Shown here piece after piece: positions 35,414 to 45,440 of a DNA stretch of 64,000 nucleotides. Positions within the stretch are counted from its first letter, which is position 1. Each line of letters starts with the position of its first letter. The notes beneath the pieces were generated by a model that did not search any database, was not told the DNA's origin, and saw nothing but the letters and a program-made list of their open reading frames with translations. The position numbers and the translations under genes were made by a program. Source of the DNA: Enterobacter asburiae (GTDB taxonomy: Bacteria; Pseudomonadota; Gammaproteobacteria; Enterobacterales; Enterobacteriaceae); NCBI GenBank assembly GCA_011754535.1, contig JAAQVN010000001.1:1116001-1180000 (forward strand), written 5' to 3'.

Positions 35414-37114
35414 TCACGATTTGGGGGCGGGTAGCCAGGCTTCGGTAAAATCAAACCAGCCGCGGGTGTTGAGGCGTATGCCGTTGACCCCTGGCGGGGC
35501 GCTGATTTGATATTGATAGTTAAAAAGCGGCGTCAGCACCGCATTCTCCATCAGGCGGTTGAAAATGTCTTCCAGACCGGCGTGTCGGTCCCGAGCTTCG
35601 GCCTGCGACTGCACCGCATCCAGCGTGGCTTGCAAATGAGCGTAGGCCGGTGCGCTTAACACGTGCGGCCACAGTGCATCGCAGCGCAGCCACTGCTCAA
35701 GCGTATACGCTGGCGCTTCGCCAATCAGCCTGTCCCCCATCATGATATCTGCATCGGCAAGCTGCTGGCATCCGTCCCACGTCTTGGCGTCGTGGAAGAC
35801 GACGGTCAGTTCACAACCCTGTCGCGCCAGGTACGTTTTTAACTGGCTGGCCATGGTGTGAAGCTCAACGGGAAGATGGTAAACCAGCGTCAGCGACTCG
35901 GGCAGGGCAACGTCCGTTAAATCAGGCCATTCGGGAATTGTCCAGCCGGGAAGCAGTTCCTGAGTGGGCGTAATGAGCCCTTCATTGAGCGGAAGCGTGT
36001 GCAGAAGTCTGGAGAGATGGATGATATTGATAAGCCGCTTTGCCTGGAGCTCACTCAGACGCGCGCTCTGTTTCAGCGTGAGGTAACAGAAGCCCAGACT
36101 GGTACTGCTGCTGACCAGCCTCAGGGTTTCCAGCTCATCGGCCTCGCCAATCGCAATTTGCACCGGGTGACGACAGCTGGTACCCAGCCTGTAATCAAAC
36201 AGCTGGGGAGTGATCCAGTATTCGATGGCTTTAAGCAGCGGATGGCTCAGGTGGTACTGCTCATGGCTTTCCAGACGAACCAGGTCGGGCTCAAAGGCGG
36301 CCAGCCGGAAGGGACCGCAGCCAACCGCAGGATGGTCGGGATGCGCCAGACGACTGCAGTAGGTTGCCAGCCTGTGCGCCAGCCAATAGTCCGGTTGATG
36401 CAGCACAAACGTCAGACACTGTGGATGCGTTGTTTCGATACGTAAGACGCTCCGAAACAGGGTGCGCAGGGCGGGAAGCGTCAACAGCGCGGTCAGGCTT
36501 CGCTGGAGTTGCGCCGTTTCTATTTTATCGCCGTTATGCCAGTGCAGCGTGGAGCGAATATAGAAATGCCAGCGCAGCCCGTCAGCAGAGACCTCCCAGT
36601 GATGCGCCAGATCGCCCGTAGGTTCACTGCTGTTGCCGTTAAAACGCGTCAAACCTGAGAATACCTGTCCCGCCAGATGCTGCTCCGCCCGGCCAGGCAA
36701 GAAGCCCGGCTGAAGCGGCTCCAGCGAGCGATAGTAGGGGATGCGCAGCGTCGGCGTGTCGTTTTGCCATTGCCCGCCTAAAAACGGATGCAGCAACGAT
36801 CTCAGCGCGTCAGGCGCAAGCTGCGCCAGCTCCAAAGCGTTATGCTGCTGCCCGCTCTTCAGTGCCTCTTCCATCATCGCATTGCGCAGTGACTCCGGGC
36901 TGGCATGGAACGTCAGCTCACCGCGCTTGCCGCGACCAGACCGCGCGCGCCAGCTGAGCCAGCCCGCCTCCTGAGCCTGGCGCAGCAGGGTGCGGACATG
37001 CCTCTCGCTACAAAAACAGCGGCTTGCAAGCTCGCTTACGGTTACGAGCTGCGGAGCGCCGGCGGAAGGTTGCCACAGGCGCTGATACTGATTAAGACGG
37101 TTAAGCTGGCGCAT
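35414..37114 (-). CDS. ybaE: SgrR-family regulator with solute-binding domain YbaE
   Basis: The 566-residue protein has an N-terminal winged helix of the SgrR_N type (about 1-110, with SELASRCFCSERHVRTLLR) fused to a cytoplasmic domain resembling ABC peptide-binding proteins (SBP_bac_5, about 155-480). SgrR itself senses sugar-phosphate stress; YbaE has no established target. It is divergent from cof, as in E. coli. Confidence 0.92.
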   Translation of the reverse strand: MRQLNRLNQYQRLWQPSAGAPQLVTVSELASRCFCSERHVRTLLRQAQEAGWLSWRARSGRGKRGELTFHASPESLRNAMMEEALKSGQQHNALELAQLAPDALRSLLHPFLGGQWQNDTPTLRIPYYRSLEPLQPGFLPGRAEQHLAGQVFSGLTRFNGNSSEPTGDLAHHWEVSADGLRWHFYIRSTLHWHNGDKIETAQLQRSLTALLTLPALRTLFRSVLRIETTHPQCLTFVLHQPDYWLAHRLATYCSRLAHPDHPAVGCGPFRLAAFEPDLVRLESHEQYHLSHPLLKAIEYWITPQLFDYRLGTSCRHPVQIAIGEADELETLRLVSSSTSLGFCYLTLKQSARLSELQAKRLINIIHLSRLLHTLPLNEGLITPTQELLPGWTIPEWPDLTDVALPESLTLVYHLPVELHTMASQLKTYLARQGCELTVVFHDAKTWDGCQQLADADIMMGDRLIGEAPAYTLEQWLRCDALWPHVLSAPAYAHLQATLDAVQSQAEARDRHAGLEDIFNRLMENAVLTPLFNYQYQISAPPGVNGIRLNTRGWFDFTEAWLPAPKS

Positions 37115-37215
37115 AAGAAACCCGGAACAATAATTTTCATCTATTCACTATTACTTCCGTATATCTCACACGATACTGATGCACAAGTTAATCGCATCAC
37201 ATTTCAGGAGTAAAC

Positions 37216-38034
37216 ATGGCCCGGCTCGCTGCATTTGATATGGACGGTACGTTGTTAATGCCGAATCACCGTCTGGGGGAGAAAACGCTGAGTACCCTCA
37301 AGCGCCTGCGCGAGCGTGATGTCACCCTGACGTTTGCTACGGGTCGCCACGTGCTGGAGATGCGTCATTTGCTGGGCGCGTTTTCCCTGGATGCGTTTTT
37401 AATCACCGGCAACGGGACGCGCATTCACACCGTTGAAGGGGAGGTGCTGCACCGCCAGGATCTCAACCCGGAAGTGGCGGACATCGTGCTGCACAGTACC
37501 TGGGACACGCGGGCCAGTATCCACGTCTTTAACGATCAAGGCTGGTTTACCGGAAGTGAAATCCCCGAATTATTGCACGCGCATGTTTATAGCGGCTTCA
37601 AATACCAGCTTATCGATCTGCGTCGGATCCCCGCCCACGCGGTGACCAAGATCTGCTTCTGTGGCGATCACGACGATCTTTGTCGCTTACGGATTCAACT
37701 GAATGAGGCGCTTGGCGACCGGGCGCACCTGACCTTCTCGGCGGTAGATTGTCTGGAAGTGCTGCCGGTGGGCTGTAACAAAGGTTCCGCCCTGGCGGTA
37801 CTGAGCGACCACCTGGGCTTAACGCTGCAGGATTGTATGGCGTTTGGCGACGCCATGAATGACCGCGAAATGCTGGGCAGCGTGGGGCGCGGTTTGATTA
37901 TGGGGAACGCGATGCCGCAGCTGATCGCAGAGCTTCCTCATCTGCCGGTTATCGGACACTGCGGTAACGAAGCGGTGTCCCATTTTTTGACGCATTGGCT
38001 GGACAACAATAACCTCCCATATTCCCCCGAATAG
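37216..38034 (+). CDS. cof: HMP-PP phosphatase Cof (HAD type IIB)
   Basis: Cof hydrolyses 4-amino-2-methyl-5-hydroxymethylpyrimidine diphosphate and other phosphorylated metabolites. The 272-residue HAD protein has motif I DMDGTLL (8-14), motif II TFATGR, and motif [13 protein letters not shown] (about 213-223). AGGAGTAAAC precedes the ATG. Confidence 0.96.
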   Translation: MARLAAFDMDGTLLMPNHRLGEKTLSTLKRLRERDVTLTFATGRHVLEMRHLLGAFSLDAFLITGNGTRIHTVEGEVLHRQDLNPEVADIVLHSTWDTRASIHVFNDQGWFTGSEIPELLHAHVYSGFKYQLIDLRRIPAHAVTKICFCGDHDDLCRLRIQLNEALGDRAHLTFSAVDCLEVLPVGCNKGSALAVLSDHLGLTLQDCMAFGDAMNDREMLGSVGRGLIMGNAMPQLIAELPHLPVIGHCGNEAVSHFLTHWLDNNNLPYSPE

Positions 38035-38049
38035 TGAGACCCTTCCAGC

Positions 38050-38077
38050 AAGCCAGACTTCGGTCTGGCTTTTTTTT
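38050..38077. terminator. Terminator after cof
   Basis: AAGCCAGAC, TTCG loop, GTCTGGCTT and eight T. It also overlaps the stop of the convergent desulfhydrase gene and can work both ways. Confidence 0.85.
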
Positions 38078-39122
38078 ATTTCAGCAGCTGCGCAATCTGC
38101 GCTTTCCACGGGGTGATGTCGCCGATGTTGGCCTGTACCCACTCCGCATTGTAGTAGGTTTCAAGATAGCGCTCTCCGCTGTCGCACAGCAGCGTGACGA
38201 TGGAGCCGGTACGGCCTTCCTCGCGCATGCGTGCCGCAAGCTGCAGTGCGCCCCACATGTTGGTGCCCGTTGATGCACCAACCTTGCGGCCGAGCTGCGT
38301 CTCCAGCCAGTGCGCGGTGGCGATGCTGGCAGCGTCCGGCACGCGAAGCATTTCGTCCACCACATCCGGGATGAACGACGGTTCCACGCGCGGGCGCCCA
38401 ATCCCTTCAATTTTACTGCCCACCGGGCTGCGCAGGCCGGCATCGCGGCTTTGCCAGTAGTCGAGGAAGACGGAGTTCTGCGGGTCAACCACCATCAGCT
38501 GGGTATCGTAGCCCTGACAGCGGATGTAACGTCCGATAGTGGCTGACGTGCCGCCGGTACCGGCGCTCATCACAATGTACGACGGAACCGGATGCGGCTC
38601 GTGGGTCATCTGGCGGAAAATACTGTCGGCAATGTTGTTATTGCCGCGCCAGTCCGTTGCGCGCTCGGCGAAGGTGAACTGGTCCATATAGTGGCCGTTT
38701 AGCTCGCGGGCCAGCATTTCAGAGGCGGCGTAGATTTCGCAGGCGCTTTCCACAAAGTGGCAGCGTCCGCCGTAAAATTCGATCTGCTCGATTTTACGTT
38801 TTGCGGTGCAGGAGGGCATCACGGCGATAAACGGCAGGCCCAGCAGGCGGGCAAAATAGGCTTCGGACACCGCCGTTGAACCAGATGAGGATTCAATGAT
38901 GGTGGTGCCTTCTTTAATCCAGCCGTTACATAAACCGTATAAAAACAGGGAGCGCGCCAGGCGATGCTTCAGGCTACCGGTAGGATGGGTACTTTCATCC
39001 TTCAGGTAGAGCTGAATACCGTCAAATCCCGGCAGGGAAAGGCGAATCAGGTGCGTATCCGCCGAGCGCTGATAGTCGGCATTGATTTCACTGATGGCAT
39101 GTTTAACCCAGGTGCTATTCAT
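38076..39122 (-). CDS. cdsH: PLP-dependent L-cysteine desulfhydrase-like enzyme (CdsH-like)
   Basis: The 348-residue protein belongs to fold-type II PLP enzymes of the cysteine-synthase family. The PLP Lys52 lies in [16 protein letters not shown], the phosphate loop is [15 protein letters not shown], and the substrate loop is [12 protein letters not shown]. Salmonella carries a related gene beside decR, described as the cysteine desulfhydrase CdsH, which releases H2S, pyruvate and ammonia from cysteine. Divergence from decR, a cysteine-responsive regulator, supports the same role here. It is absent from this place in E. coli K-12. The alternative is a true cysteine synthase paralogue. Confidence 0.7.
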   Translation of the reverse strand: MNSTWVKHAISEINADYQRSADTHLIRLSLPGFDGIQLYLKDESTHPTGSLKHRLARSLFLYGLCNGWIKEGTTIIESSSGSTAVSEAYFARLLGLPFIAVMPSCTAKRKIEQIEFYGGRCHFVESACEIYAASEMLARELNGHYMDQFTFAERATDWRGNNNIADSIFRQMTHEPHPVPSYIVMSAGTGGTSATIGRYIRCQGYDTQLMVVDPQNSVFLDYWQSRDAGLRSPVGSKIEGIGRPRVEPSFIPDVVDEMLRVPDAASIATAHWLETQLGRKVGASTGTNMWGALQLAARMREEGRTGSIVTLLCDSGERYLETYYNAEWVQANIGDITPWKAQIAQLLK

Positions 39123-39237
39123 CGTAGTTATCCGTTTGTCATTTTGTGCCCAGCATAGCGAAAAGCACAGAAAAAATTGTTGCTATCTGGCCTTTAAAAT
39201 AGAATGAAGGGAGAAAAATTTTCTCTGTGAGGTGGGT

Positions 39238-39696
39238 ATGCTAGATAAAATTGACCGCAAGCTCCTTTCATTGCTGCAAAGTGACTGTACCCTCTCTTTG
39301 CAGGCGCTGGCAGATGCCGTTAATCTGACCACCACACCGTGCTGGAAGCGCCTAAAAAAGCTGGAAGATGACGGTATTCTGCTGGGCCGCGTCGCGTTAC
39401 TCGATCCTGAAAAACTGGGGCTTGGGCTGACGGCATTTGTGCTGATAAAAACTCAACACCACAGCAGCGAGTGGTATTGCCGCTTCGTCACTCAGGTATC
39501 TGAGATGCCCGAGGTGCTCGGCTTCTGGCGTATGGCCGGCGAGTACGATTACCTGATGCGCGTCCAGGTGGCTGACATGAAGCGCTATGATGACTTCTAC
39601 AAGAGGCTGGTGAACAGCGTCCCGGGCTTGTCGGACGTCACCTCAAGCTTCGCCATGGAACAGATAAAGTACACCACAGCATTACCCATTGAATAA
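39238..39696 (+). CDS. decR: Cysteine-responsive Lrp/AsnC regulator DecR
   Basis: DecR (YbaO, CyuR) activates cysteine-degradation genes when cysteine is high. The 152-residue protein has an AsnC-type HTH ([23 protein letters not shown] is the helix region, about 18-40) and the RAM effector domain (about 65-145). I use the ATG at 39238; a GTG two codons earlier is possible. It is divergent from the cdsH-like gene, which is a plausible target. Confidence 0.94.
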   Translation: MLDKIDRKLLSLLQSDCTLSLQALADAVNLTTTPCWKRLKKLEDDGILLGRVALLDPEKLGLGLTAFVLIKTQHHSSEWYCRFVTQVSEMPEVLGFWRMAGEYDYLMRVQVADMKRYDDFYKRLVNSVPGLSDVTSSFAMEQIKYTTALPIE

Positions 39697-39726
39697 CTTC
39701 GTAAAATACCTTCAGGAACAAACCGC

Positions 39727-41499
39727 GTGCGATTATTTGCCCAATTAAGCTGGTACTTTCGTCGGGAGTGGCAACGCTACCTCGGTGCAGTCGCCCTGCT
39801 TATTATCATTGCCATTTTGCAGCTGATCCCGCCGAAGGTGGTGGGCTACGTCGTGGATGGCGTCACTGAACAGCATTACACCACCGCACGGGTGTTGATG
39901 TGGGTCGGCACGCTGGTGCTGACGGCGGTCATTGTTTATCTCCTGCGCTACGTCTGGCGCGTGCTGCTTTTTGGTGCGTCCTATCAGCTGGCCGTTGAGC
40001 TGCGCGAAGATTTTTACCGCCAGCTGAGCCGACAGCATCCTGAGTTTTATCTCCGCCACCGCACCGGGGATCTTATCGCTCGCGCGACTAACGACGTCGA
40101 TCGCGTGGTCTTTGCCGCCGGGGAAGGGGTGCTGACGCTGGTGGACTCGCTGGTGATGGGCTGCGCGGTGCTGATCGTCATGTCCACGCAGATCAGCTGG
40201 CAGTTGACCCTGCTGGCGCTTCTGCCGATGCCGCTGATGGCGCTGGCGATCAATCGCTACGGCGAACAGCTGCACGAGCGCTTCAAGCTGGCGCAGGCGG
40301 CGTTTTCATCTCTGAACGATCGCACCCAGGAGAGCATGACCAGCATCCGCATGATCAAAGCGTTTGGCCTGGAGGACAGGCAGTCCGCGCTGTTTGCCGC
40401 CGATGCGGCGGACACGGGGACGAAGAACATGCGCGTCGCGCGTATCGACGCCCGGTTTGACCCGACGATTTATATCGCAATCGGCATGGCAAACCTGCTT
40501 GCCATTGGCGGCGGGAGCTGGATGGTGGTGCAGGGCACGCTGACCCTGGGGCAATTAACCAGCTTTGCGATGTATCTGGGGTTAATGATCTGGCCGATGC
40601 TGGCGCTGGCCTGGATGTTTAACATTGTTGAGCGCGGCAGCGCCGCCTACAGCCGCATTCGCGCCATGCTGGCCGAAGCCCCGGTGGTCAATGACGGCAG
40701 CGAAGCGGTGCCGGAAGGGCGCGGCGTCATGAACGTCGACGTTCGTAAATTTGTCTATCCGCAAACGGAACATCCGGTGCTGGAAAACGTTAGCTTTACG
40801 CTGCAGCCGGGCCAGATGCTGGGCATCTGCGGCCCAACGGGGTCCGGTAAAAGTACCGTTCTCTCTCTGCTGCAGCGCCACTTTGACGTCACCGAGGGCG
40901 ATATTCGTTTCCATGATATCTCCCTGACGAACCTGCTGCTGGACGAGTGGCGCGGTCGCCTGGCGGTCGTCAGCCAGACGCCGTTTTTATTTTCGGACAC
41001 CGTGGCGAATAACATTGCTCTTGGTCATCCGTCGGCGACGCAGGAAGAGATCGAACACGTGGCGCGCTTAGCCAGCGTACATGACGATATTTTGCGCCTG
41101 CCGCAGGGCTATGAAACGGAAGTCGGGGAACGTGGCGTCATGCTCTCCGGCGGGCAGAAACAGCGGATCTCGATTGCCCGCGCGCTGCTGCTGAATGCTG
41201 AAATCTTGATCCTGGACGATGCGCTTTCCGCCGTGGACGGCCGTACCGAGCATCAGATTCTGCATAACCTGCGCCAGTGGGGCGACGGCCGCACGGTGAT
41301 TATCTGCGCCCACCGTTTGTCAGCGCTCACTGAGGCCAGCGAAATTCTGGTCTTACAGCACGGGCACATTGCCCAGCGTGGGCAGCATGAAGCCCTTGTC
41401 GAACAGCCGGGCTGGTACCGCGATATGTATCGCTATCAACAGCTTGAGGCGGCGCTGGACGATGCGCCGGGACAGGATGAGGAGGCCGCCAATGCGTAA
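39727..41499 (+). CDS. mdlA: ABC exporter half-transporter MdlA
   Basis: MdlA is one half of a heterodimeric multidrug-type ABC exporter. The 590-residue protein has six membrane helices (about 15-300) and an ATPase domain with Walker [10 protein letters not shown] (about 370), signature LSGGQKQR, and Walker [14 protein letters not shown], in which Asp replaces the usual catalytic Glu. It starts with GTG at 39727, as the aligned E. coli protein does. It overlaps mdlB by 8 bp. Confidence 0.96.
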   Translation: MRLFAQLSWYFRREWQRYLGAVALLIIIAILQLIPPKVVGYVVDGVTEQHYTTARVLMWVGTLVLTAVIVYLLRYVWRVLLFGASYQLAVELREDFYRQLSRQHPEFYLRHRTGDLIARATNDVDRVVFAAGEGVLTLVDSLVMGCAVLIVMSTQISWQLTLLALLPMPLMALAINRYGEQLHERFKLAQAAFSSLNDRTQESMTSIRMIKAFGLEDRQSALFAADAADTGTKNMRVARIDARFDPTIYIAIGMANLLAIGGGSWMVVQGTLTLGQLTSFAMYLGLMIWPMLALAWMFNIVERGSAAYSRIRAMLAEAPVVNDGSEAVPEGRGVMNVDVRKFVYPQTEHPVLENVSFTLQPGQMLGICGPTGSGKSTVLSLLQRHFDVTEGDIRFHDISLTNLLLDEWRGRLAVVSQTPFLFSDTVANNIALGHPSATQEEIEHVARLASVHDDILRLPQGYETEVGERGVMLSGGQKQRISIARALLLNAEILILDDALSAVDGRTEHQILHNLRQWGDGRTVIICAHRLSALTEASEILVLQHGHIAQRGQHEALVEQPGWYRDMYRYQQLEAALDDAPGQDEEAANA

Positions 41500-43273
41500 G
41501 CTCGGAACGATGTGGCCGACGCTCAAACGTCTGCTGGCTTACGGCTCGCCGTGGCGTAAACCGCTCTCCGTGGCCGTGCTTTTACTCTGGATTGCGGCGA
41601 TTGCTGAGGTGAGCGGCCCGCTGCTCATCAGCTATTTTATCGACAACATGGTCGCCAAAAGCTATCTGCCGCTGGGGCTGGTAGCGGGCTTAGGCGTGGC
41701 CTACGTTGGCCTGCAGCTGGCGGCGGCAGGGCTGCACTATGCGCAGTCGCTGCTGTTTAACCGTGCAGCCGTGGGCGTCGTTCAGCAGCTGCGCACGGAT
41801 GTGATGGACGCGGCGCTGCGCCAGCCGCTCAGCGAGTTTGATATCCAGCCGGTCGGGCAGGTGATTTCGCGCGTGACCAACGATACCGAGGTGATCCGCG
41901 ATCTGTACGTCACCGTGGTCGCGACGGTGTTACGCAGCGCGGCGCTGATTGGCGCGATGCTGGTGGCGATGTTCAGCCTCGACTGGCGCATGGCGCTGGT
42001 GGCGATTACCATCTTCCCGGCGGTGCTGATCGTGATGGTGATCTACCAGCGATACAGCACGCCGATTGTGCGCCGGGTTCGCGCCTATCTGGCCGACATC
42101 AACGATGGTTTCAACGAAGTGATTAACGGCATGAGCGTCATCCAGCAGTTCCGCCAGCAGGCCCGCTTTGGCGAGCGGATGGGGGAAGCCAGCCGTTCGC
42201 ACTACATGGCGCGTATGCAGACGCTGCGCCTGGACGGTTTCCTGCTCCGTCCGCTGCTCAGCCTTTTCTCTGCTCTGGTACTCTGCGGGCTGCTGATGCT
42301 CTTTGGGCTGAGCTCTAGCGGTACGATTGAAGTCGGCGTGCTGTACGCCTTTATTAGCTATCTCGGACGTCTTAACGAGCCGCTGATCGAGCTCACTACC
42401 CAGCAATCGATGCTGCAGCAGGCGGTCGTCGCCGGTGAGCGAGTGTTTGAGCTGATGGACAGACCGCGCCAGGCCTACGGCAATGATGAGCGACCTCTGC
42501 AAAGCGGGGATATTGCCTTTGATAACGTCTCGTTTGCCTATCGCGAAGACCGGCTGGTGTTGCAGGACATTACGCTGGATGTTCCGTCGCGCGGTTTTGT
42601 TGCGCTGGTAGGGCATACGGGCAGCGGCAAGAGCACGCTTGCCAGCCTGTTGATGGGCTACTACCCGGTCACGCAAGGCGAAATTCGCCTCGACGGACGC
42701 CCGCTCGCGTCTCTCAGCCACAACGTGTTGCGTAAAGGCGTCGCGATGGTGCAGCAGGATCCGGTCGTTCTGGCCGATACCTTCTACGCCAACGTGACCC
42801 TGGGGCGGGACTATACCCAGGAGCAGGTCTGGGACGTGCTGGAAAAAGTGCAGCTGGCAGAACTGGCGCGCGGGTTTAGCGATGGGATCAATACGAAGCT
42901 GGGCGAGCAGGGGAACAACCTCTCCGTGGGGCAAAAGCAGCTTCTCGCGCTGGCGCGGGTGCTGATCGAAACCCCGCAGGTGCTGATTCTGGATGAAGCG
43001 ACGGCCAGCATTGACTCCGGCACCGAGCAGGCCATCCAGCAGGCGCTGGCCGCCGTGCGCGATCATACGACTCTGGTGGTGATTGCCCACCGCCTTTCCA
43101 CCATTGTCGATGCCGATACCATTCTGGTGCTGCACCGGGGACAAGCCGTGGAACGCGGCACGCACCGTGAACTGCTGGAAGCTAAAGGACGCTACTGGCA
43201 GATGTACCAGCTTCAGCTTGCGGGCGAAGAGCTGGCCGCCAGCGTGCGTGATGAAGAGTCGCTCAGCGCCTGA
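41492..43273 (+). CDS. mdlB: ABC exporter half-transporter MdlB
   Basis: MdlB is the partner of MdlA. The 593-residue protein has six membrane helices and an ATPase domain with Walker [10 protein letters not shown], a degenerate signature LSVGQKQL, and a canonical Walker [13 protein letters not shown]. Together with the altered Walker B of MdlA this leaves one fully canonical ATP site in the dimer. The start at 41492 follows GGAGG inside mdlA; a longer open frame upstream is a shadow of mdlA. Confidence 0.96.
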   Translation: MRKLGTMWPTLKRLLAYGSPWRKPLSVAVLLLWIAAIAEVSGPLLISYFIDNMVAKSYLPLGLVAGLGVAYVGLQLAAAGLHYAQSLLFNRAAVGVVQQLRTDVMDAALRQPLSEFDIQPVGQVISRVTNDTEVIRDLYVTVVATVLRSAALIGAMLVAMFSLDWRMALVAITIFPAVLIVMVIYQRYSTPIVRRVRAYLADINDGFNEVINGMSVIQQFRQQARFGERMGEASRSHYMARMQTLRLDGFLLRPLLSLFSALVLCGLLMLFGLSSSGTIEVGVLYAFISYLGRLNEPLIELTTQQSMLQQAVVAGERVFELMDRPRQAYGNDERPLQSGDIAFDNVSFAYREDRLVLQDITLDVPSRGFVALVGHTGSGKSTLASLLMGYYPVTQGEIRLDGRPLASLSHNVLRKGVAMVQQDPVVLADTFYANVTLGRDYTQEQVWDVLEKVQLAELARGFSDGINTKLGEQGNNLSVGQKQLLALARVLIETPQVLILDEATASIDSGTEQAIQQALAAVRDHTTLVVIAHRLSTIVDADTILVLHRGQAVERGTHRELLEAKGRYWQMYQLQLAGEELAASVRDEESLSA

Positions 43274-43335
43274 TGCACCAAAACAAAGCAACGCGCTAAC
43301 AGTCATTCCTGTTGGTGCAATACTGAAACGCACCG

Positions 43336-43352
43336 TGCACCGACATGGTGCG
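43336..43352 (+). promoter_or_regulatory. NtrC-binding site upstream of glnK
   Basis: TGCACCGACATGGTGCG is a near-perfect dyad of the NtrC consensus (GCACC-N4-GGTGC), centred about 97 bp before the start of the TTGCA -12 element. Further half-sites, TGCACC near 43275 and TTGGTGCA near 43312, lie upstream. Because a T run follows it, the hairpin could also end mdlB transcripts. Confidence 0.75.
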
Positions 43353-43425
43353 TTTTTTTTCGCCGGTTCGTTAATGAAGACGGCGTAACGCTCGTCGCAC
43401 CGCTTTCCCCCCTCGTTTTCATTTC

Positions 43426-43441
43426 TGGCACACCCCTTGCA
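43426..43441 (+). promoter_or_regulatory. Sigma-54 promoter of glnK-amtB
   Basis: TGGCAC-N5-TTGCA at 43426-43441 is an exact -24/-12 sigma-54 element. It lies 52 bp before the glnK start, with an NtrC site upstream, so the operon should be induced by nitrogen limitation. Confidence 0.9.
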
Positions 43442-43493
43442 ATACCTTCTGCGTGAGCTGCGGCCATTACCGAATTCTGACTGGAGGGGATCT

Positions 43494-43832
43494 ATGAAGC
43501 TGGTTACGGTGGTAATCAAACCATTCAAACTCGAAGACGTGCGTGAAGCGTTGTCTTCAATGGGTATTCAGGGACTGACTGTCACCGAAGTGAAAGGCTT
43601 TGGTCGTCAGAAGGGTCATGCCGAGCTTTACCGCGGGGCGGAATACAGCGTTAACTTTCTGCCAAAAGTAAAAATTGATGTCGCGATTGCTGACGATCAG
43701 CTTGATGAAGTGATTGATGTGATTAGCAAAGCGGCCTACACCGGCAAAATTGGCGACGGCAAAATTTTCGTTGCCGAACTGCAGCGCGTCATTCGCATTC
43801 GTACCGGCGAATCTGACGAAGCGGCACTGTAA
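43494..43832 (+). CDS. glnK: PII-type nitrogen signal protein GlnK
   Basis: GlnK is the PII paralogue that blocks the ammonium channel AmtB when nitrogen becomes plentiful. The 112-residue trimeric protein has the T-loop with the uridylylation site Tyr51 (GAEYSVNFLPK) and the B-loop TGKIGDGKIFV. The start follows GGAGGGG at the expected distance. Co-transcribed with amtB, 35 bp downstream. Confidence 0.98.
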   Translation: MKLVTVVIKPFKLEDVREALSSMGIQGLTVTEVKGFGRQKGHAELYRGAEYSVNFLPKVKIDVAIADDQLDEVIDVISKAAYTGKIGDGKIFVAELQRVIRIRTGESDEAAL

Positions 43833-43867
43833 ATAACGCCTGGCACACAGTGATAGGGATCAAGAAA

Positions 43868-45154
43868 ATGAAGATAGCAACACTTAAAACGGGTCTGGGT
43901 TCGCTGGCACTGCTGCCGGGCCTGGCGCTGGCTGCCCCTGCCGTGGCTGACAAGGCCGATAACGCCTTTATGATGATCAGCACCGCGCTGGTACTGTTCA
44001 TGTCTATCCCGGGCATTGCGCTGTTCTACGGCGGCCTGATCCGCGGCAAAAACGTTCTCTCCATGCTGACGCAGGTTGCCGTGACGTTCGCGCTGGTCTG
44101 CGTGCTGTGGGTGGTTTACGGCTACTCGCTGGCCTTCGGCACCGGCAACGCCTTCTTTGGTAACTTCGACTGGGTGATGCTGAAAAATATTGAGTTGACC
44201 GCGCTGATGGGCAGTTTCTATCAGTATATTCACGTTGCGTTCCAGGGCTCGTTCGCCTGCATTACCGTCGGGCTGATCGTTGGCGCGCTGGCGGAGCGCA
44301 TTCGTTTCTCTGCCGTCCTGATCTTTGTGGTGGTCTGGCTGACCCTCTCCTATGTGCCGATTGCGCACATGGTCTGGGGCGGTGGTCTGCTGGCAACGCA
44401 CGGCGCGCTGGACTTCGCGGGCGGTACCGTTGTACACATCAACGCCGCGGTAGCGGGTCTGGTGGGGGCGTACCTGATTGGCAAACGAGTGGGCTTCGGT
44501 AAAGAAGCGTTCAAACCGCACAACCTGCCGATGGTGTTTACCGGTACGGCTATCCTTTACTTTGGCTGGTTTGGCTTCAACGCCGGTTCCGCCAGTGCAG
44601 CAAACGAAATCGCCGCGCTGGCCTTCGTGAACACCGTTGTGGCCACGGCGGGTGCGATCCTCTCCTGGGTATTCGGCGAGTGGGCGGTACGCGGTAAACC
44701 TTCCCTGCTGGGTGCCTGTTCAGGTGCGATTGCCGGTCTGGTTGGTATCACCCCTGCGTGTGGTTATGTCGGCGTAGGCGGTGCGCTGCTGGTGGGTCTG
44801 GTCGCGGGTCTTGCGGGTCTGTGGGGCGTTACCGCACTGAAACGTGTGCTGCGCGTTGACGACCCATGCGATGTATTTGGCGTGCACGGCGTGTGCGGCA
44901 TCGTCGGCTGTATCATGACCGGTATCTTTGCCGCGAAATCGCTCGGTGGCGTGGGCTACGCAGAAGGCGTGACGATGGTTCATCAGGTGCTGGTGCAGCT
45001 GGAAAGTATTGCTATCACCGTGGTGTGGTCTGCCGTTGTCGCTTTCATCGGCTATAAGCTGGCGGATATGACGGTTGGTCTGCGCGTACCGGAAGAGCAG
45101 GAGCGCGAAGGTCTGGACGTCAACAGCCACGGCGAGAATGCGTATAACGCCTAA
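43868..45154 (+). CDS. amtB: Ammonium channel AmtB
   Basis: AmtB is the trimeric inner-membrane ammonium channel. The 428-residue precursor has a cleaved signal peptide (MKIATLKTGLG to GLALA) and 11 membrane helices in the mature part. The pore twin histidines lie in YVPIAHMVWGG and FGVHGVCGIVG. The C-terminal regulatory tail LRVPEEQEREGLDVNSHGE is intact. Followed by the tandem 95-bp repeats. Confidence 0.98.
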   Translation: MKIATLKTGLGSLALLPGLALAAPAVADKADNAFMMISTALVLFMSIPGIALFYGGLIRGKNVLSMLTQVAVTFALVCVLWVVYGYSLAFGTGNAFFGNFDWVMLKNIELTALMGSFYQYIHVAFQGSFACITVGLIVGALAERIRFSAVLIFVVVWLTLSYVPIAHMVWGGGLLATHGALDFAGGTVVHINAAVAGLVGAYLIGKRVGFGKEAFKPHNLPMVFTGTAILYFGWFGFNAGSASAANEIAALAFVNTVVATAGAILSWVFGEWAVRGKPSLLGACSGAIAGLVGITPACGYVGVGGALLVGLVAGLAGLWGVTALKRVLRVDDPCDVFGVHGVCGIVGCIMTGIFAAKSLGGVGYAEGVTMVHQVLVQLESIAITVVWSAVVAFIGYKLADMTVGLRVPEEQEREGLDVNSHGENAYNA

Positions 45155-45162
45155 TAAACAGA

Positions 45163-45436
45163 AAAACGGTAACCTTTGGTTGCCGTTTTTAGTGTGTATT
45201 CCCTCTCCCTGTGGGAGAGGGGCAGGGTGAGGGCATCAGGCCGCACAAGGTAAAAGCAAAACGGTAACCTTTGGTTACCGTTTTTAGTGTGTATTCCCTC
45301 TCCCTGTGGGAGAGGGGCAGGGTGAGGGCATCAGGCCGCACAAGGTAAAAGCAAAACGGTAACCTTTGGTTACCGTTTTTAATGTGTATTCCCTCTCCCT
45401 GTGGGAGAGGGGCAGGGTGAGGGCATCAGGCCGCAC
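45163..45436. repeat. Tandem array of nearly three 95-bp units after amtB
   Basis: Units start at 45163, 45258 and 45353 with a period of exactly 95 bp; the third is cut after about 84 bp. Each has a hairpin (GGTAACC-TTT-GGTTACC, then TTTTTA), a palindrome (CCCTCTCCC-TGT-GGGAGAGGG), and the tail GGGTGAGGGCATCAGGCCG. Units differ by single bases: the first has GGTTGCC in the right arm and the third AATGTG instead of AGTGTG. The array fills the gap between the convergent amtB and tesB. A complete related copy lies at 885-980 and a partial one at 12235-12283. Confidence 0.92.
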
Positions 45437-45440
45437 AACA

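Noticed and set aside
41930..43528. 532-codon open frame antisense to mdlB and the glnK promoter
   Set aside because: It is a shadow of mdlB and crosses the sigma-54 promoter; its composition is Gln/His/Arg-rich without domains.
45163..45436. Tandem repeats considered as a CRISPR array
   Set aside because: Units are contiguous with no unique spacers, the period is 95 bp, and no cas gene is near.
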